Origin: Lonicera japonica | Lineage: Eukaryota; Streptophyta; Magnoliopsida; Dipsacales; Caprifoliaceae | DNA: 64,000 nucleotides | Assembly (NCBI GenBank): GCA_021464415.1 | Contig: CM038469.1 | Coordinates: 25,661,736-25,725,735, forward strand | Reading direction: 5' to 3' | Shown: piece by piece, positions 12,343-23,847 of the stretch | Layout of the letters: every line of letters begins with the position of its first letter | Numbering within the stretch: the stretch's first letter is position 1 | The notes under the pieces: generated by a model | What the model was told of the DNA's origin: nothing | Database searches by the model: none | What the model saw: only the letters and a program-made list of their open reading frames with translations | Program-made: the position numbers and the translations under genes

Positions 12343-13891
12343 TGTTGACCTTGTAAGTCTTAATCTTATTTTGATAATAACAATAAATCAATCATGTGTA
12401 ATTTAACATGTTTCTTGATATAAGTTTATAGTTCATTTATATGGAATATCAAAAATAACATGATCGCTCAAAGGAAGCATGACAAGGATCATTTAATCAA
12501 TATACAATCAAGTCAACAAAGCATTGGACAAGTCAAAGAAGATCAATCTCATCACAATTTAATTCATGAAGATCAAGATCAAGGATCACACGCAAAAGTT
12601 TCAAGACAAAAGGTTTAAGTGAAGATCAAATTAAAGAAACAAATCGAAGCATTCAAAGACTCGTCTATTCAACATTTGAGTGAGTGTTTAGGATTATTTG
12701 AAAAGTTTCTTATTTGATTATTATTATAGCTCATATATATTATTACAACATTGTTAGATTGATCAAATCAAGTTTGAATCAAAAATTATTTTAAAACATC
12801 ATTCTTACAAAAATCGGCTTTAAAATAAATTCATATTAAATTCAAACGATCATATTTTGAGTTTTCCCAAAAATAGGTTTCTTAAGGATATATATTTGAG
12901 GTCCCCAAAGCATTATAATTGATTTTGGAGCTTATATGCAAAAGTGCAAAAATTGGGATTTTGGCCTGATGGACAGAGCCCATCAGTCGACTCAGCAATT
13001 GTGCTCAGTTGACTAAGGCTCACTCAGTTGAGTAAGGATTTTTGCTCAGTCGACTAATTGCCCAGAATATAGCCATTGGATTTCTGACTTTTTACCATTT
13101 TTAGTGCCAAACTTCTACCAAACCTCAAAAATGGCTATATCTCTTTTGGGACTATATATACACTATCTAAGACACATATTGAACACCTTGAATCATTCTT
13201 ATACTCTATTATTCATCTATTTTCATCATGCAAAGATTCAAGAATTGTTTTAATCAATCATTAATTATTTAAGTTATAAATCTTGATTAAACAAGATAAC
13301 TCTAATGTCAGGTTCAAATTGTATCTATCAAACACTTGAGAGTTGTTTTTCATTGGTTTAATTCACCAAATAATTTGTATTCATTTGTGAGAGGTAAATC
13401 TCATAGGATAACAAGAATGTTAATTCTTGTTTAGTGATTGTGAGAGGTAAATCTCACAAATTAGCAAGAGGTTTATCTTGTGTGAATATTGTGGTAAAGC
13501 AATATTTGTAATAGTGTGTGAAATAACAACACTTGTAAAGGTTTGATCTTCACCCGAAAGAAGATTGAAATTAGTGAAATTTCTCGGGAAACTAACCGAG
13601 CGCGAACGTATGGTTTAAGAAACCAAAACCGTGAGGACAAAAAGTCTTGGACTTCAATTGGTTCAATCTTTCTAACTCAATCTCTTTATCTTTAGTCATT
13701 TATTTTATTGCTATATTATTGTTTGAGATTGCCTTCGATTATTTGCTCTTGAGATTGTTTGCATTCCTTGATATAGTTGTTTAGTTTAATTGTTTTGCTT
13801 AAACATTTTTAGAAAAAAATTTAATTCTGCATTAAGTATTATAAACCCTATTCACCCCCCCCCCCCTTCTAGGGTTAAAATCCGACCAACA
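12343..13891 (+). mobile_element. solo LTR, copia-like, family S copy 1
   Basis: A 1549-bp insertion beginning TGTTGACC and ending CCGACCAACA, flanked by the exact 5-bp duplication CATTA (12338-12342 and 13892-13896). The chromovirus LTR sequence resumes on the far side. It resembles 48529-50118 in the opening block, in the TATA region, in 'ggtttgatcttcacccg', and in the C-run followed by CTAGGG. There is no internal region, so it is a single LTR left by LTR-LTR recombination. A TATATATA at 13153-13160 fits the LTR's own promoter. The C-run before TTCTAGGG is typical of 3' LTR ends of several plant copia families. Confidence 0.85.
13153..13160 (+). promoter_or_regulatory. TATA box inside solo LTR copy 1
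   Basis: TATATATA in 'ggactatatatacac', about 810 bp into the LTR. The sister LTR has CTATAAATA at the matching place (49475-49483), preceded in both by a related block, so this is probably the retrotransposon promoter. Confidence 0.5.
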
Positions 13892-14602
13892 CATTACATA
13901 TACATCCGAGGAACATCTCATATAAATCAAATAATACGTGAATGTCGAGTTTAAATGGCATAGCTTGTTTCAAATCGTGCATTCGTAATTAAAACATGCA
14001 AGTATCAACATTATCAATAGACAAGAATTTCATGACAAACATCTAGGCATAAAATCTGTCAATTTTTAGTAAATAGAATCATATTATTGAATTTAAAAAC
14101 ATATAAACAAACTTATTAAGTTTTAAAACCAAGAAAACCCCTACCTTAAATTAATGAGCCGAAATGAAAAAAGATAGATGATAACCAAAACCTCGTTCGG
14201 TGAAATTTTGAGATTCCTGCTCTTTCGAATCCTCACGTCGCGTATAACAACTTTTCTAAAGATGAATTGAATTTTGATAGCTTAATATTGGTGAAAATCT
14301 AGAGAGAGAATATAGAGTAAGCTTTTATCTCAGTTTTGGAGTGAAAAGGATGAGAATTGATGAAAAGAATGCCTTAGAACTCTTTTAAAAAATTTCCAGC
14401 AACCTTCCAACACGCATCAATGCCGAATTTGTTTTTGCTCCAAAACCACTTTAAGTAGTCACATGTTTCCTGTAATAGGCGCCTGTTGCCTCCAAAACTA
14501 CAGAACTTTAATTTTTAATATTCTATGACCATTTGCTAGTAATTCCACACAAAACACACTTAATAAGATATAATTTCATTAATTTAAATATAAGGTGTTA
14601 TG

Positions 14603-14607
14603 GGAGC
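14603..14607. other. right target-site duplication GGAGC of the chromovirus
   Basis: Same five bases as at 5944-5948. Joining the flanks at this site restores continuity of the outer Tat/Ogre-like sequence. Confidence 0.8.
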
Positions 14608-15220
14608 ATTATCCAGGATTTGATTAACACTAATCAACTTGATGTCATTAAGCCTAATGTCATTGAAAATCCTCTTTTGGGTCATTAGAAACGTGGCAAT
14701 GCCCTATTTATTAGCGAAGGACCTTGTCGCCTAAAATCCTTGGTTGCCTAATTGGTTCGAAAATTGACAACGCCTCGAAGGGGTTATCTCTCTCACAGTC
14801 CCTTTGGATTCTATCCTAGTTAATGAAACAATTGAGCACATAGTTTATAGTTTAGTTTCTGAACAAGCTCCGTTGAATTTAGCACGGATATTGGCTTAGC
14901 TCAAGTAGAAAGAGATGCATCTCATGTTGAAATGCAAATCACTCACACTACGCGTTCTAGGATCCTTCATTTACCCGTCAGCAGTCTCAAAGCCACCTAT
15001 CACATCACCAGTTATTCCCACTGACCTAATTCATTGAATATTGTGAACTGGTCGAAGAAATATATGGTCCTCGAACAGCTAAAAAAAACTCAAACCAAGA
15101 TATCCTTGTAAAGTCTGATGATAGTTTCCCTCATACATATGAGTTATCTGATGAAGCATCTCGACATAGCGATCATCCTGCAAGATATGTCCCCCGAATA
15201 TGTGGTCTAAATTATCAATT
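14608..15220 (+). pseudogene. gag-pol linker of the Tat/Ogre-like element
   Basis: Plus-strand reading gives IQDLINTNQLDVIKPNVIEN, then PLLGH, and further on LKKTQTKIS, then ALDIATILQDMSPE-like wording with stops. The 'V/IQDLI...V.P.V..NPL..H' pattern belongs to the stretch before the protease in Tat/Ogre polyproteins. It starts directly at the chromovirus target site, so the chromovirus landed inside the outer element's coding region. Many stops; non-functional. Confidence 0.5.
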
Positions 15221-15259
15221 AATTAACAATTGTAAATGAACCTGGCCTTCTCATACACT

Positions 15260-15690
15260 GATCGCTTGCCAGTCATGCAGAATCTAAACTTGGTACTTAA
15301 TATTTCCATTGAAACAAGGGTAAAGAATGTCCTACAAGTTCTAACTAACAACAGCTCTAGTATCAACATCTGACCTCCGAAAAATGCTAAGTTCTTGGGC
15401 ATTTCAAAATTTAAGTTTACTCCATCAACAATAACCATCAGGGCTTATGATTATTCTCGAAGGGAGGTTTTAGGAGAGCTAAGCATAAAGATGCAAGTTG
15501 GGCCAGTATAGTGTGACACTGTGTTTTAAATAATTGATGTGCCATCGTGTTTCAATCATCCACTCGGTCGAGCCTAGATCCTTGCCATTGGGGCTAGCCC
15601 CTCTTCACTGCATCAAAAAGTCAAGTTCCCATTTGAGGATCAAATTATCGCAATCAAATGAGATTCTGAGGGGTCTATTGATATTTGGTT
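15260..15690 (+). pseudogene. retropepsin-region fragment of the Tat/Ogre-like element
   Basis: Two readable blocks lie in different frames: PSTITIRAYDYSRREVLGE (15421-15477) and VPSCFNHPLGRAWI with an in-frame stop for Trp, then LHQKVKFPFEDQI (15539-15650). In plant Tat/Ogre elements the protease region reads '...IRAYD.S.R.V.GE...I.....PSxFN.LLGRPWIH..GAVPSSLHQK(V/L)K'. The catalytic DTG-like block upstream is not readable. A frameshift between the blocks and the stop make it inactive. Confidence 0.65.
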
Positions 15691-15887
15691 TGCCTTTTGA
15701 AGCTAAGACTAGGGCTAATGTTTTCTTCCGAAATGGATTCCATATTGATTATTCGACCCACATGATTGGTTCGAACCCTGATTTTCCCAAAGAGAACAAA
15801 AGATCTTTGACATCTAATGCTACACCTTAAAGATCTTCAACAAGATGAATTTCTTCTATGGACATGGACTATGTCTAATCCAATAAG

Positions 15888-16490
15888 CAGTGGCGGAACT
15901 ATTGGGGGGCTGGACTAGGCTAAAACCTAGGTCCAGCTTCTGCCTACCATACTATTAGTAGTCATCCCCACAGACCCATTGAGTTCTCAACCCATTCAAT
16001 ATATGAAGGCATTTGTCTTTTGTCTTTATATAAAAGATCATAACGAGTTGATTGTAATTATCATATTTAACTGGACCCTTAATGATTTTACTTTTATTTA
16101 CTATTTGTCTTGATTTTAATTTTATATAGTATTGTTGTATCACTTTCAAAATAAAATGAAATATATAATATGTGGATGGGATGGTGCAATTATTTAACAT
16201 CATAAATTTTTTTAGACGTAGCTTATAGTTTTAAAGGGCAAAAATTCTCTTTATTAAGGGATAGATCTCTGATTTGATTATCTAACCTCAGTTATATATG
16301 TGTAAGTAGCGCTATTTAACTTCACATTGTGAATGTGAAACACTTATTTGGGACGTCACAAAAAGGACAAGGATCATTCTTAATTTGGGACCAACAGAAT
16401 AGTATTCACACAAAATCGCTGGTTTTCTATTTATAGTTTAACTATAACATTATTAGCCTGACTCATTATGAATTCCTAGCTCCGCTATTA
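15888..16490. mobile_element. small non-autonomous hAT element (CAGTGGCGGA-type ends)
   Basis: 603 bp opening CAGTGGCGGAACT and closing AGCTCCGCTATTA, imperfect inverted ends. It is flanked by the exact 8-bp duplication CCAATAAG (15880-15887 and 16491-16498), the hAT length. It carries no transposase. A relative with the same kind of ends lies at 46134-46581. It sits inside the outer retroelement, downstream of the protease fragment. Confidence 0.8.
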
Positions 16491-16689
16491 CCAATAAGGG
16501 ATGATAAGCCCCTTCTTGCTTATATTGACAAAGGTCCATGAGGTCTAGTGTATGAGCCCAATTGAATAATTGTTTAAACAAAACGAGATCAAGAAGAAAA
16601 AGAGAAGGAACAATATTGGAGAAATGGGGCTCGGTTTGCAATTACAGATAAGACATCATCTAACAGGCTAAAGCCATATTTCCCAACCC

Positions 16690-16925
16690 TTAGCCCTTAT
16701 TTGGAAGAAAATAAAAAAACCAGTTTTTAGTTTTCTATCAAAAAGTCTAACTTTATTTTCACACTTTCCAAAATTCACTTCACTTTATTTTCTCTCTCAT
16801 AAAATTTTTAAAAGACCATAACTTTAAATCCAAAAATCGGAATTAGATAAAAAAAATTATTATTTGAAACCTCGAATCAACTCCGTTCATCAAATAGTTA
16901 CAGTTTTTGAAATTTTCTTCAAGGA
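16690..16925. repeat. Tourist-like MITE fragment
   Basis: It starts TTA-GCCCTTATTTGG and shares its body ('actttattttctctctc', 'accataactttaaatccaaa') with the complete element at 29709-30062. The right inverted end is not recognisable. Confidence 0.5.
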
Positions 16926-17047
16926 AGGATTGAACTATCCGAAGAGAAGCATACTATTTAGAAATCCCATCTATGCTTAACGTTGGTTGACAAGATAGAG
17001 GATGATGAATCCGAACTTGGGCTAGGGCTCCTATTCTTTGAAGATCC

Positions 17048-17228
17048 TACTGAGCCAGTCAACCCCTATTGTTAACCGGATCTGTTTTCTGTTTTATCCA
17101 TTTTGGGAGATTGGATTGGCAACTTTGCCTATTGCACACACGCCAACGGTCGAACCGGTACAACATCGGCCACAATGTCGCTACAAAGGACAACCTCCTC
17201 ACACAAGCCGGGGGTCGAGGAGCCCACA
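17048..17228 (+). repeat. 3' LTR segment of the Tat/Ogre-like element
   Basis: Aligns with 4031-4218 and ends GAGGAGCCCACA where the 5' copy reads GAGGATCCCTA just before its primer-binding site. The stretch is open in three frames for 60-70 codons because it is locally GC-rich. I read it as LTR, not as a gene. Confidence 0.5.
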
Positions 17229-18050
17229 CTGGTTCATCGGTTCAACCATTTGACGTTCAATGGTCTAACCGCATATATCATTTATAAGTTATAAAAAAAA
17301 ATTATAATGTGTTATAGAAAAAAAATATGTAAAAGTGCATAGAATTATATAAACATAAGCATGAATGCAAATTAATCATTTCAATAAAAATACAATTTCG
17401 GTTTTTTATAAAGGCTATCAGCAAATGATAGTTTAATTTGTCAAGAATTTGATCAAATTATTATTAGAGCGGGGTCTTTTCATTTTTATTTTTTTAAAAG
17501 AGTTCGTTCTGTTGCTTACCAATATACGAATTTGACCTGTTAAAATTACTTAATTTATGAATTATTTAATTTTACTGCTCGGTTCAAAAGTGAAAACATA
17601 TAAAGTGAAAAGAAATAAGAAAATGTAAAGCAAATTTAAATTACATAATTTATAACTATTATACAAGTTCAAGTGAAAAGAAAAAAAAATTAAACCACAA
17701 ATTTTTTTGTTAAAATGAAAAAAATTATGATTTGTCAATTTATAATTATTTTATTAAAATTAGACAATTTATGAGCATCAATAGTTAGACTCTTCCTTTG
17801 ATATTTAATACTATAATTAGATAGCAAAATATTAGAGATTAAAATTTAATAATTGAAAAGGCAATTAACACAGCAATAAAGTCTGCCGGTTCACTGGGTT
17901 TAGTTTAAAACCGACTAGATCAAGCGGGTCTCTCTCGGTTTTAAGTATAACCGGCCCTTTAACGACCCAACCTAGTTAAATGCCCGATTCATACTTTCGC
18001 GGGATAACTCATCGGGTCGGGCTGAGTTAGATAATATTGGACAATTGAAC
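17229..18050. repeat. ACCGGTT-rich DNA-transposon remnant
   Basis: Both edges (17229-17275 and 17880-18010) are rich in GGTTCA, CCGGTT and AACCG motifs around an AT-rich core. This is the usual look of subterminal repeats in plant hAT or Mutator relatives. No target duplication was identified. Confidence 0.35.
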
Positions 18051-20324
18051 TAAAAATATTATTTTTTCAAGTTGAACTCCAATAACTGCAAAAATATTAC
18101 GTAGTCAGCGGAGAATATAGGTTAAGCTGCGAAAGAAAATTAGTCAAGATATATAAAATCTGGCCCAAACACCACATGAATTAAAATAAAATAAAATAAA
18201 ATATTATATATTTATTATTAACAAAAGTTAACTATATTACTTTTTTTATTTGTTTACATTGAGTATTTAAATAAACTATTTAGGTGTAGTTATTTTTTTA
18301 TTTTTTTTGATCTATGCTATAAAGATATTCTCACACCACTTTAAGATTGAACTAATTATCTACTTTTTATAGCTAACTACCGCGTATTATTTGAGACATG
18401 TACTTAATCCACACATCTTAAATTCACCCTAACCGCCGGGCCAATCCCCTGGTTTTGTAGGTATAGTTATTTGATGTCTCAGTCTTTGGACTTATCTGAG
18501 TTGGGTGGAGGTGGGACCATAAGCTACTTAATCGGAAATGATTCGATTCCTTCTACATGAATATAATAAAATATGGTCGGATATTAGCAGATCTCATAAT
18601 ATGCAAAACTGGTTTATGTTGTTGTCAATGGCAAAGATAACTCAAATTTAATATTTGTTTTAATATATCTTTTTCATTACTACATTTGATAGACACAAAG
18701 TTGTTTTAATATAATTTTTTTTTTATTTTGGATCTATGTGGTACTATAAGCACCTATTATAAATTTTGGGGCTCTCAAAACTCTCTCAGATGTGGGACTC
18801 AACGCGGCCGCCTTTCTGTCTTACGCATCAAGCCAGCATTGTTTAGAAGTTGAAAAATTAAAATAAAAAAATATATGTTAAATATAATTTCTAGATTGAT
18901 GTTAATGTGTCCAGATACCTAGCAAGCACATGTATGTACAAAGAATAAAGTTTTCGGGATACTAGAAATATAAAAAAGCACACAACATGCATGTTGATAC
19001 ACAAAATACATTTGGCTTGTCAAATACTAAGGCCTACTTGCAAATACATAAGAACTAATGCATTAATTATGGGACAAAAAAATATATTATGGGACTTATT
19101 TTTCTTCGACTAAATACATTGTTTTAAATTGTCAAATGCTAAGACCAACTAACAAGTAGTTGAAATATCATTTAATTGTTGATTAATCCATCAACTAATA
19201 TATTTAATATTATCATAACAATTATCTCTTTGCAATAATATGTTATTATTTTTAGAAGTTATGTCATATACTTTCAAAGTTGTTGCCCTGACAATAGTGA
19301 TATTTACTTTGGCAATAGCGTCACCTTAAAAATTAATAAAAATAGACACTTAGAGTATTTCCAATGCTATAATTAAAATAGAAATTATAACTAATTTTAA
19401 AAATGTTGGCCAAAAACCTACCTCAATAGTATTATCAAATTTTAGCAATCATTTAACTCATAAGCAAATATATATCCTCTATAATCAAAATTAATAACAT
19501 TTTTCAATAATCAAAATGAGGGTCCCATTAATTCTACTGGCTAAAACAAAATATAAGAGAATCTTTTCACATATTAGATAATCTTTAACTCTTATTTTTT
19601 TAAAAAAAAATAAATAAATTTAAATTGATTAATTTGCGACTAATCAATATAATAAACCCCACAAACTTAATTATTGAGAAAAATAACCAATGTAGAGTCT
19701 TAGAGTGTTAAACTTCAACAAGTTATTAAATGACTAATCAAAAGCTATTTTAATTATTTGATTTTAATTATTTGTTGAAGCTGCCCTTAGTTTAGAAGCA
19801 GGAAAAAAACATAAGAACATAAATGTCACCATTAATTATTAACTGTCATAATCTTTTAGTTAGTTACTCTTGTAAATATTTTTTTAATAATTAATTTAAT
19901 TAATATGCATGTAATATTATAATTATGTAAAAAGCCTTGTCAATGAAATGATACGCAGCCTCAGCAGATCCCAAATTTGTCAGCATTAAGATTTGATTTG
20001 ATTAATCTTCCGCCTACCCCCAAATCCATGGAAAACGAAAGGCTGGATTTGCTTTGCTATCTACTTAATTAGTATTTAATACCTTTTTTTATATTAATAT
20101 TATCACTATAATTCCAACAAGTCCTTTTTAATTTGATTGAGACTAGTTCAAAGACGGCATTTTTAAGGTTTATCTTCAGCTACATATAGTCTTCTAATAT
20201 ATCTTTGATGTAGACTTGTTCAAGAAGAAGTCATATTTTTATGGGCATGTTTAATTAAATTAAAATTATGCTGCACTATCTTGCGCATGCAATAATTTGA
20301 AGAAACTAGTTTAATGAAAATGAT
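18051..20324. other. intergenic DNA, no gene seen
   Basis: AT-rich throughout. 19345-19700 is bounded by 'gagtatttccaatgctataa' and, inverted, 'gactctacattggttatttt', which suggests a decayed Tourist/Stowaway-type MITE. (AAAAT)n occurs at 18185-18205. A GC island with a GCGGCCGC site at 18800-18820 has no associated reading frame. Confidence 0.4.
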
Positions 20325-20400
20325 AAATGGCTCGGTGGTTAAGCATACCTTCTGGTTGTTTAGTTGTGATTGAGAGTTTAAATATTGCGGGAAGCATATA
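20325..20400 (+). repeat. tRNA-derived SINE-like remnant
   Basis: 'tggctcggtggttaag' resembles a Pol III A box. About 40 bases later 'gagagtttaaatatt' could be a decayed B box (GGTTCGAAT type). An (AT)n run follows, where SINEs often end. There is no target duplication, so this is weak. Confidence 0.25.
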
Positions 20401-21534
20401 TATATATATATATATATTTTGGGAGGCGGGGGAAGATTACATGGACAAAATTGTAAACTGAAAGTCTAACACAACTTGAAGTTATTGAAATCTTTCTTCT
20501 TATAGTTATATTATTGTAGCAATCCAAAATATCTCACATAAATAGTGTAATAGAAAGTCCTTGGTATATATGTGCATGTAATACATTTTGGGTGAGATCA
20601 CGGATGGTTACATATATTATCAAAGCAAATCCAAAATCACTAACACTTGGGCCTAAAGAGGACGTCAAGGATTCAACAAGGAGAGATTGTAACAACCCAA
20701 AATATCCGATATCTAGTATATATGTGGGTGCAATAACTCTAATTTAATTATTTTGGGTGAGAATCCGGGTGGTTACAATTATAGTATAGATAGATATTCA
20801 AGTTTAATTAAGATATCAATTTTAATACAATTTGGATCATTTGTAAATTAACATGGTGATGATGCTATGAGGATAGTTGATTATCATCCACATCATTATT
20901 AATTTATAATGTTTGCTTGGTTGATTGATTAGAATGGAATCAAGTAGATCGAGTTGGTTTGATTTCTAGATATTAAGTAGGAGTTGTTAAGATTTGGATG
21001 TACTCTCTTAGGATTTTGTATGTTGTTTGAGGTTGAATTAGCCTTTGAAGATCTTTGAATTTCAATATGGCGGCTAAGATTCTCTAGAAGCAACTTGTTA
21101 TTTGTTCCTTGTTACTTCAACAAATCAAAGTTTCCTGTACGTAGGATTGATATGAATATATTAAAAAAATGATTTTCAATATTACCTCTATCTGCAGTAT
21201 TTTTTTTTATTTTATTTTTCATAAATTACAACGGGGCTCAAACTATTACCCTCAAAGCAAATATAAAGGGGCACTTAATCACTGGGCCATCCATCATTAT
21301 TGTTAAAAGATTTTTATTCAAATAATATGCATGTGAGTCACATATGTATTACATGTGCATTGTAATCTAATTGTATTAAAATTAAGCATCTAACGTTAAT
21401 TAGGGGTTTTGCTTATAATGTTGACTGCTTAATTTTAATCGCAATACAGCAATAAGAGATCAAACAAACACACAATCTACATGTTAATGTTGAATAATAA
21501 CAATCCATTGAGTATTAAAAGGTGAAAGCAATCC
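20401..21534. other. intergenic DNA with a short imperfect direct repeat
   Basis: 'gtatatatgtgcatgtaata...ttttgggtgagatcacggatggttacat' (20563-20612) recurs as 'gtatatatgtgggtgcaata...ttttgggtgagaatccgggtggttacaa' (20718-20778). No gene seen. Confidence 0.45.
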
Positions 21535-21765
21535 CGCATTACAAAAAAAAATTGTGGCTTTTCAAGGCACTAGCATAATGGCGCAATAAGTAAAATAAAT
21601 GTCATGAAAAGTTTTTCCAACATTTTTCTCGATAGATTTCCGGCATTTTAACAAATGCTAAGAAAATTTAGTAGCATTTGTAACGGGACTTGTGTAAAAT
21701 ACCGACACATCATTTGCAACATTTACATAAATGCTAGAAAAACTCTACAATAATTAAAATATTAA
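21535..21765. repeat. CACTA-like transposon end
   Basis: The stretch opens 'cattacaaaaaaaaattgtgg', near the CACTACAAAAAA start of CACTA elements. It then carries repeated short motifs in both orientations ('gcatttgtaac', 'aaatgctaagaaaa', 'aaatgctagaaaaa'), as CACTA subterminal regions do. No opposite end or transposase was found. Confidence 0.35.
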
Positions 21766-21886
21766 ATCCTCTAACCCGCGACCCGCTAGGAGTTTCCCCT
21801 TATGCACCTTTGTCTTTGCCATTAACTATGCCAAAATACTCATTCTTTATTTAATTGTGTTTTTTTTTCTTTAATATCTTATCTCT

Positions 21887-21923
<37 letters not shown>

Positions 21924-23847
21924 ATAGTATATTGAAAATGCAATAATAACATGCAATATTTCAAACTCGTGGAATATTTTCACTTGTTTTCTAGATTTAG
22001 TGAGATCGAGGATCATGAATTGGTATGCGTACACAATCTTTAACTTGCGTGGGAATCTAACGTTTGAAGTTAGACTAGTTTGCATGATTTTGTAAGCAAG
22101 GATATCTATGAAAAAAAAAACAGAGAGAGGGTATTTTTGATAATTTTGTAACCTTAATTTTCAATTAAACCGCTCTTAGATTAAAAATATAATTATTCCC
22201 TGAATTTTTTTTTATTTAAATTAAGGGAGATTTAAGTCTCTCCCTTATTTCTTGATATTTTAATTTTAATTTTTTTTTTTTATAATTTCTTAACTTCCTC
22301 ATCTCTTATATTCTCCGTGTCACATTGAAATCAACACAATATATGTGCATGGCTTTTTTTCGATATTGTTGGTTAAAATTCCCCCCTCCAGATGGAGAAT
22401 TTTGAGGGGAATGGTGACTATATATATAGATGTAAGAAAGCTAGATGATAAGAATCAAATCTAACAAAATGAAATGTACTTTTGTATCCTTTATTCATGT
22501 AAAAGGAATCATAATTTCAAGACGTTTAACATCTAGGTTGCCTTGAAAATCTTTCAGTCACTTGAAAAGAAACTTTTCACCCACTTAAGAATCATTAATC
22601 TGTAATTCAAATCTGAAAAATGTGTTTCGGTAGCTATATGCCTATATATATACTCCTCTAGAAGTTTTCAAGTTAGAGTTATTTTTTAGAATAAATTTAT
22701 TAATAGGCGGTTCAAGATAATTTGGGGCTCGAAATACAATAGTCTTAAAACTTGACTTTTTATTACTAACTAGAGTTTTAATTTTACACACACGCAAATT
22801 TGAGTATGGTTTTTATTTCAATAGTCCACTACGTCTTATTATATGAAAAATATACTTTATTTTTTTATGTAAATTATCAAAAAGGGCCTTAATTTCTTGT
22901 TATGGGACACTAGCTAGACGACTGCTTAAGTTACCTTATGGACAAGTCACCTAATAAAATTAGTCTAATGACAATGCTCGGATACATGAAGGAAGATGGA
23001 GAAAGATGAAATTTAAATTTTTTGTTGTAATTGGAAAAATAAATTAAATTTGGTAATTGTTGAACCAATAAATTATCGGTCAACCGTCTGACTTTTGAAC
23101 AATGATTTTAGAAATATAGAAAATACTAATGAAGAATAATATGTATATGATGCTTAAAACGAAAGACAATCTTTTAAAGATTTAGTTTAGAGAACAAGTT
23201 AAGTGTTGACTGTTGAAGGACAATATTTTAGATCAAGAACATGCATTTTTTTTGTATTATTATATTTTTCATTTAGGCGTAATGCCATATTTGCCCTTTT
23301 ATATAACGCAAAGACCTATTTTCTAGCAGCTAGTTGCCAGATTTGTGCTAAGTAGACATTGGGTACTTTTTTGGTAATATATCTTATTACATTATTTAGG
23401 TGTTAGTATATCTATATGTATTAATTAAGTATTTTTGTGTTCCCCTATTATTCATGCACAGATGTATTGATTCCTTTTGTCGATCTTCATCAGACATTCA
23501 ATGAATTTGTGTTGATAGCTGTAAGTTTGTGATTTTCATTTTTGTATAGTTTAATTTTTTTTAAGGGTTAGGTTTCAATTTATTGGTTGGTTGTTTTGAA
23601 TTCAAATTTCAAATTCGTTTTAATTACTTATTTAAAAAGTAGGTAGAGATATTGACACCCCCAAAAATATTTTGTAACACTCTCATTATCATTCAGTCCT
23701 TTGCAACCGAGTAACGTGTCTATTACTCGGTTCTTGAGAGCTGAGTATAAGCTTATATACTCAGTTCTTGACAACCCAATAAAATATTATCAAGTTTATA
23801 CTCGGTTCTTTAAAGTTTGTTCTTACTTGTAGGTAATGTATTTCCAG
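21766..23847. other. intergenic DNA, no gene seen
   Basis: (AT)n at 21899-21923. A short GC-containing foldback at 22380-22420 ('attcccccctccagatggag' against 'gaattttgaggggaat'). 22980-23115 is an imperfect direct duplicate of 24450-24580 ('ttggtaattgttgaaccaat' in both). 23700-23830 repeats 'actcggttctt' three times around the palindrome 'gagtataagcttatatactc'. Confidence 0.5.

Larger units (their letters stand above)
5949..14602 (-). mobile_element. Ty3/gypsy chromovirus (Tekay/Del-like), degenerate, minus strand
   Basis: A complete but decayed element: LTRs at 5949-7922 and 11096-14602, target duplication GGAGC on both sides, a primer-binding site for initiator tRNA-Met beside the right LTR and a polypurine tract beside the left LTR. 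These fix the orientation as minus. The interior is only about 3.2 kb. It holds a gag zinc knuckle at the right and an integrase with a chromodomain-like tail at the left. The protease and reverse-transcriptase region is deleted or unrecognisable. The 5' LTR is enlarged by a solo-LTR insertion (12343-13891). LTRs starting TGTAACACCC with an iMet primer site and a C-terminal chromodomain point to the Tekay/Del group. In the first roughly 125 aligned LTR bases I counted about 16 differences, so the insertion is old. Confidence 0.85.
11096..14602 (-). repeat. 5' LTR of the chromovirus (right copy), split by a solo LTR
   Basis: It starts TGTAACACCC and ends GGTGTTATG (the expected terminal CA mutated to TG). 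After removal of the insertion at 12343-13891 and one target copy, it aligns with 5949-7922 throughout, apart from a deletion of about 47 bp near 14415. The shared block at 12073-12318 and 6901-7146 is open for 81 codons in both LTRs, which reflects common descent rather than a gene. Confidence 0.85.
4030..17228 (+). mobile_element. degraded Tat/Ogre-like Ty3/gypsy retrotransposon, interrupted by later insertions
   Basis: In plus-strand order there is an LTR-like end (to 4218), a primer-binding site (4219-4236), a leader, a gag fragment (5222-5412), a gap filled by an inserted chromovirus (5949-14602), a gag-pol linker (14608-15220), a retropepsin fragment (15260-15690), and a second LTR-like segment (17048-17228). 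That last segment aligns with 4031-4218. Reverse transcriptase and integrase were not found, so the 3' half of pol appears deleted. Assignment to Tat/Ogre rests on gag and protease wording and on the TGGCGACTC-type primer site. The outer LTR starts and a target duplication were not found, so both limits are approximate. Confidence 0.6.

Noticed and set aside
17038..17294. Three overlapping open plus-strand frames
   Set aside because: Open in all three frames because of local GC content; the region aligns with the LTR-like segment at 4031-4218.
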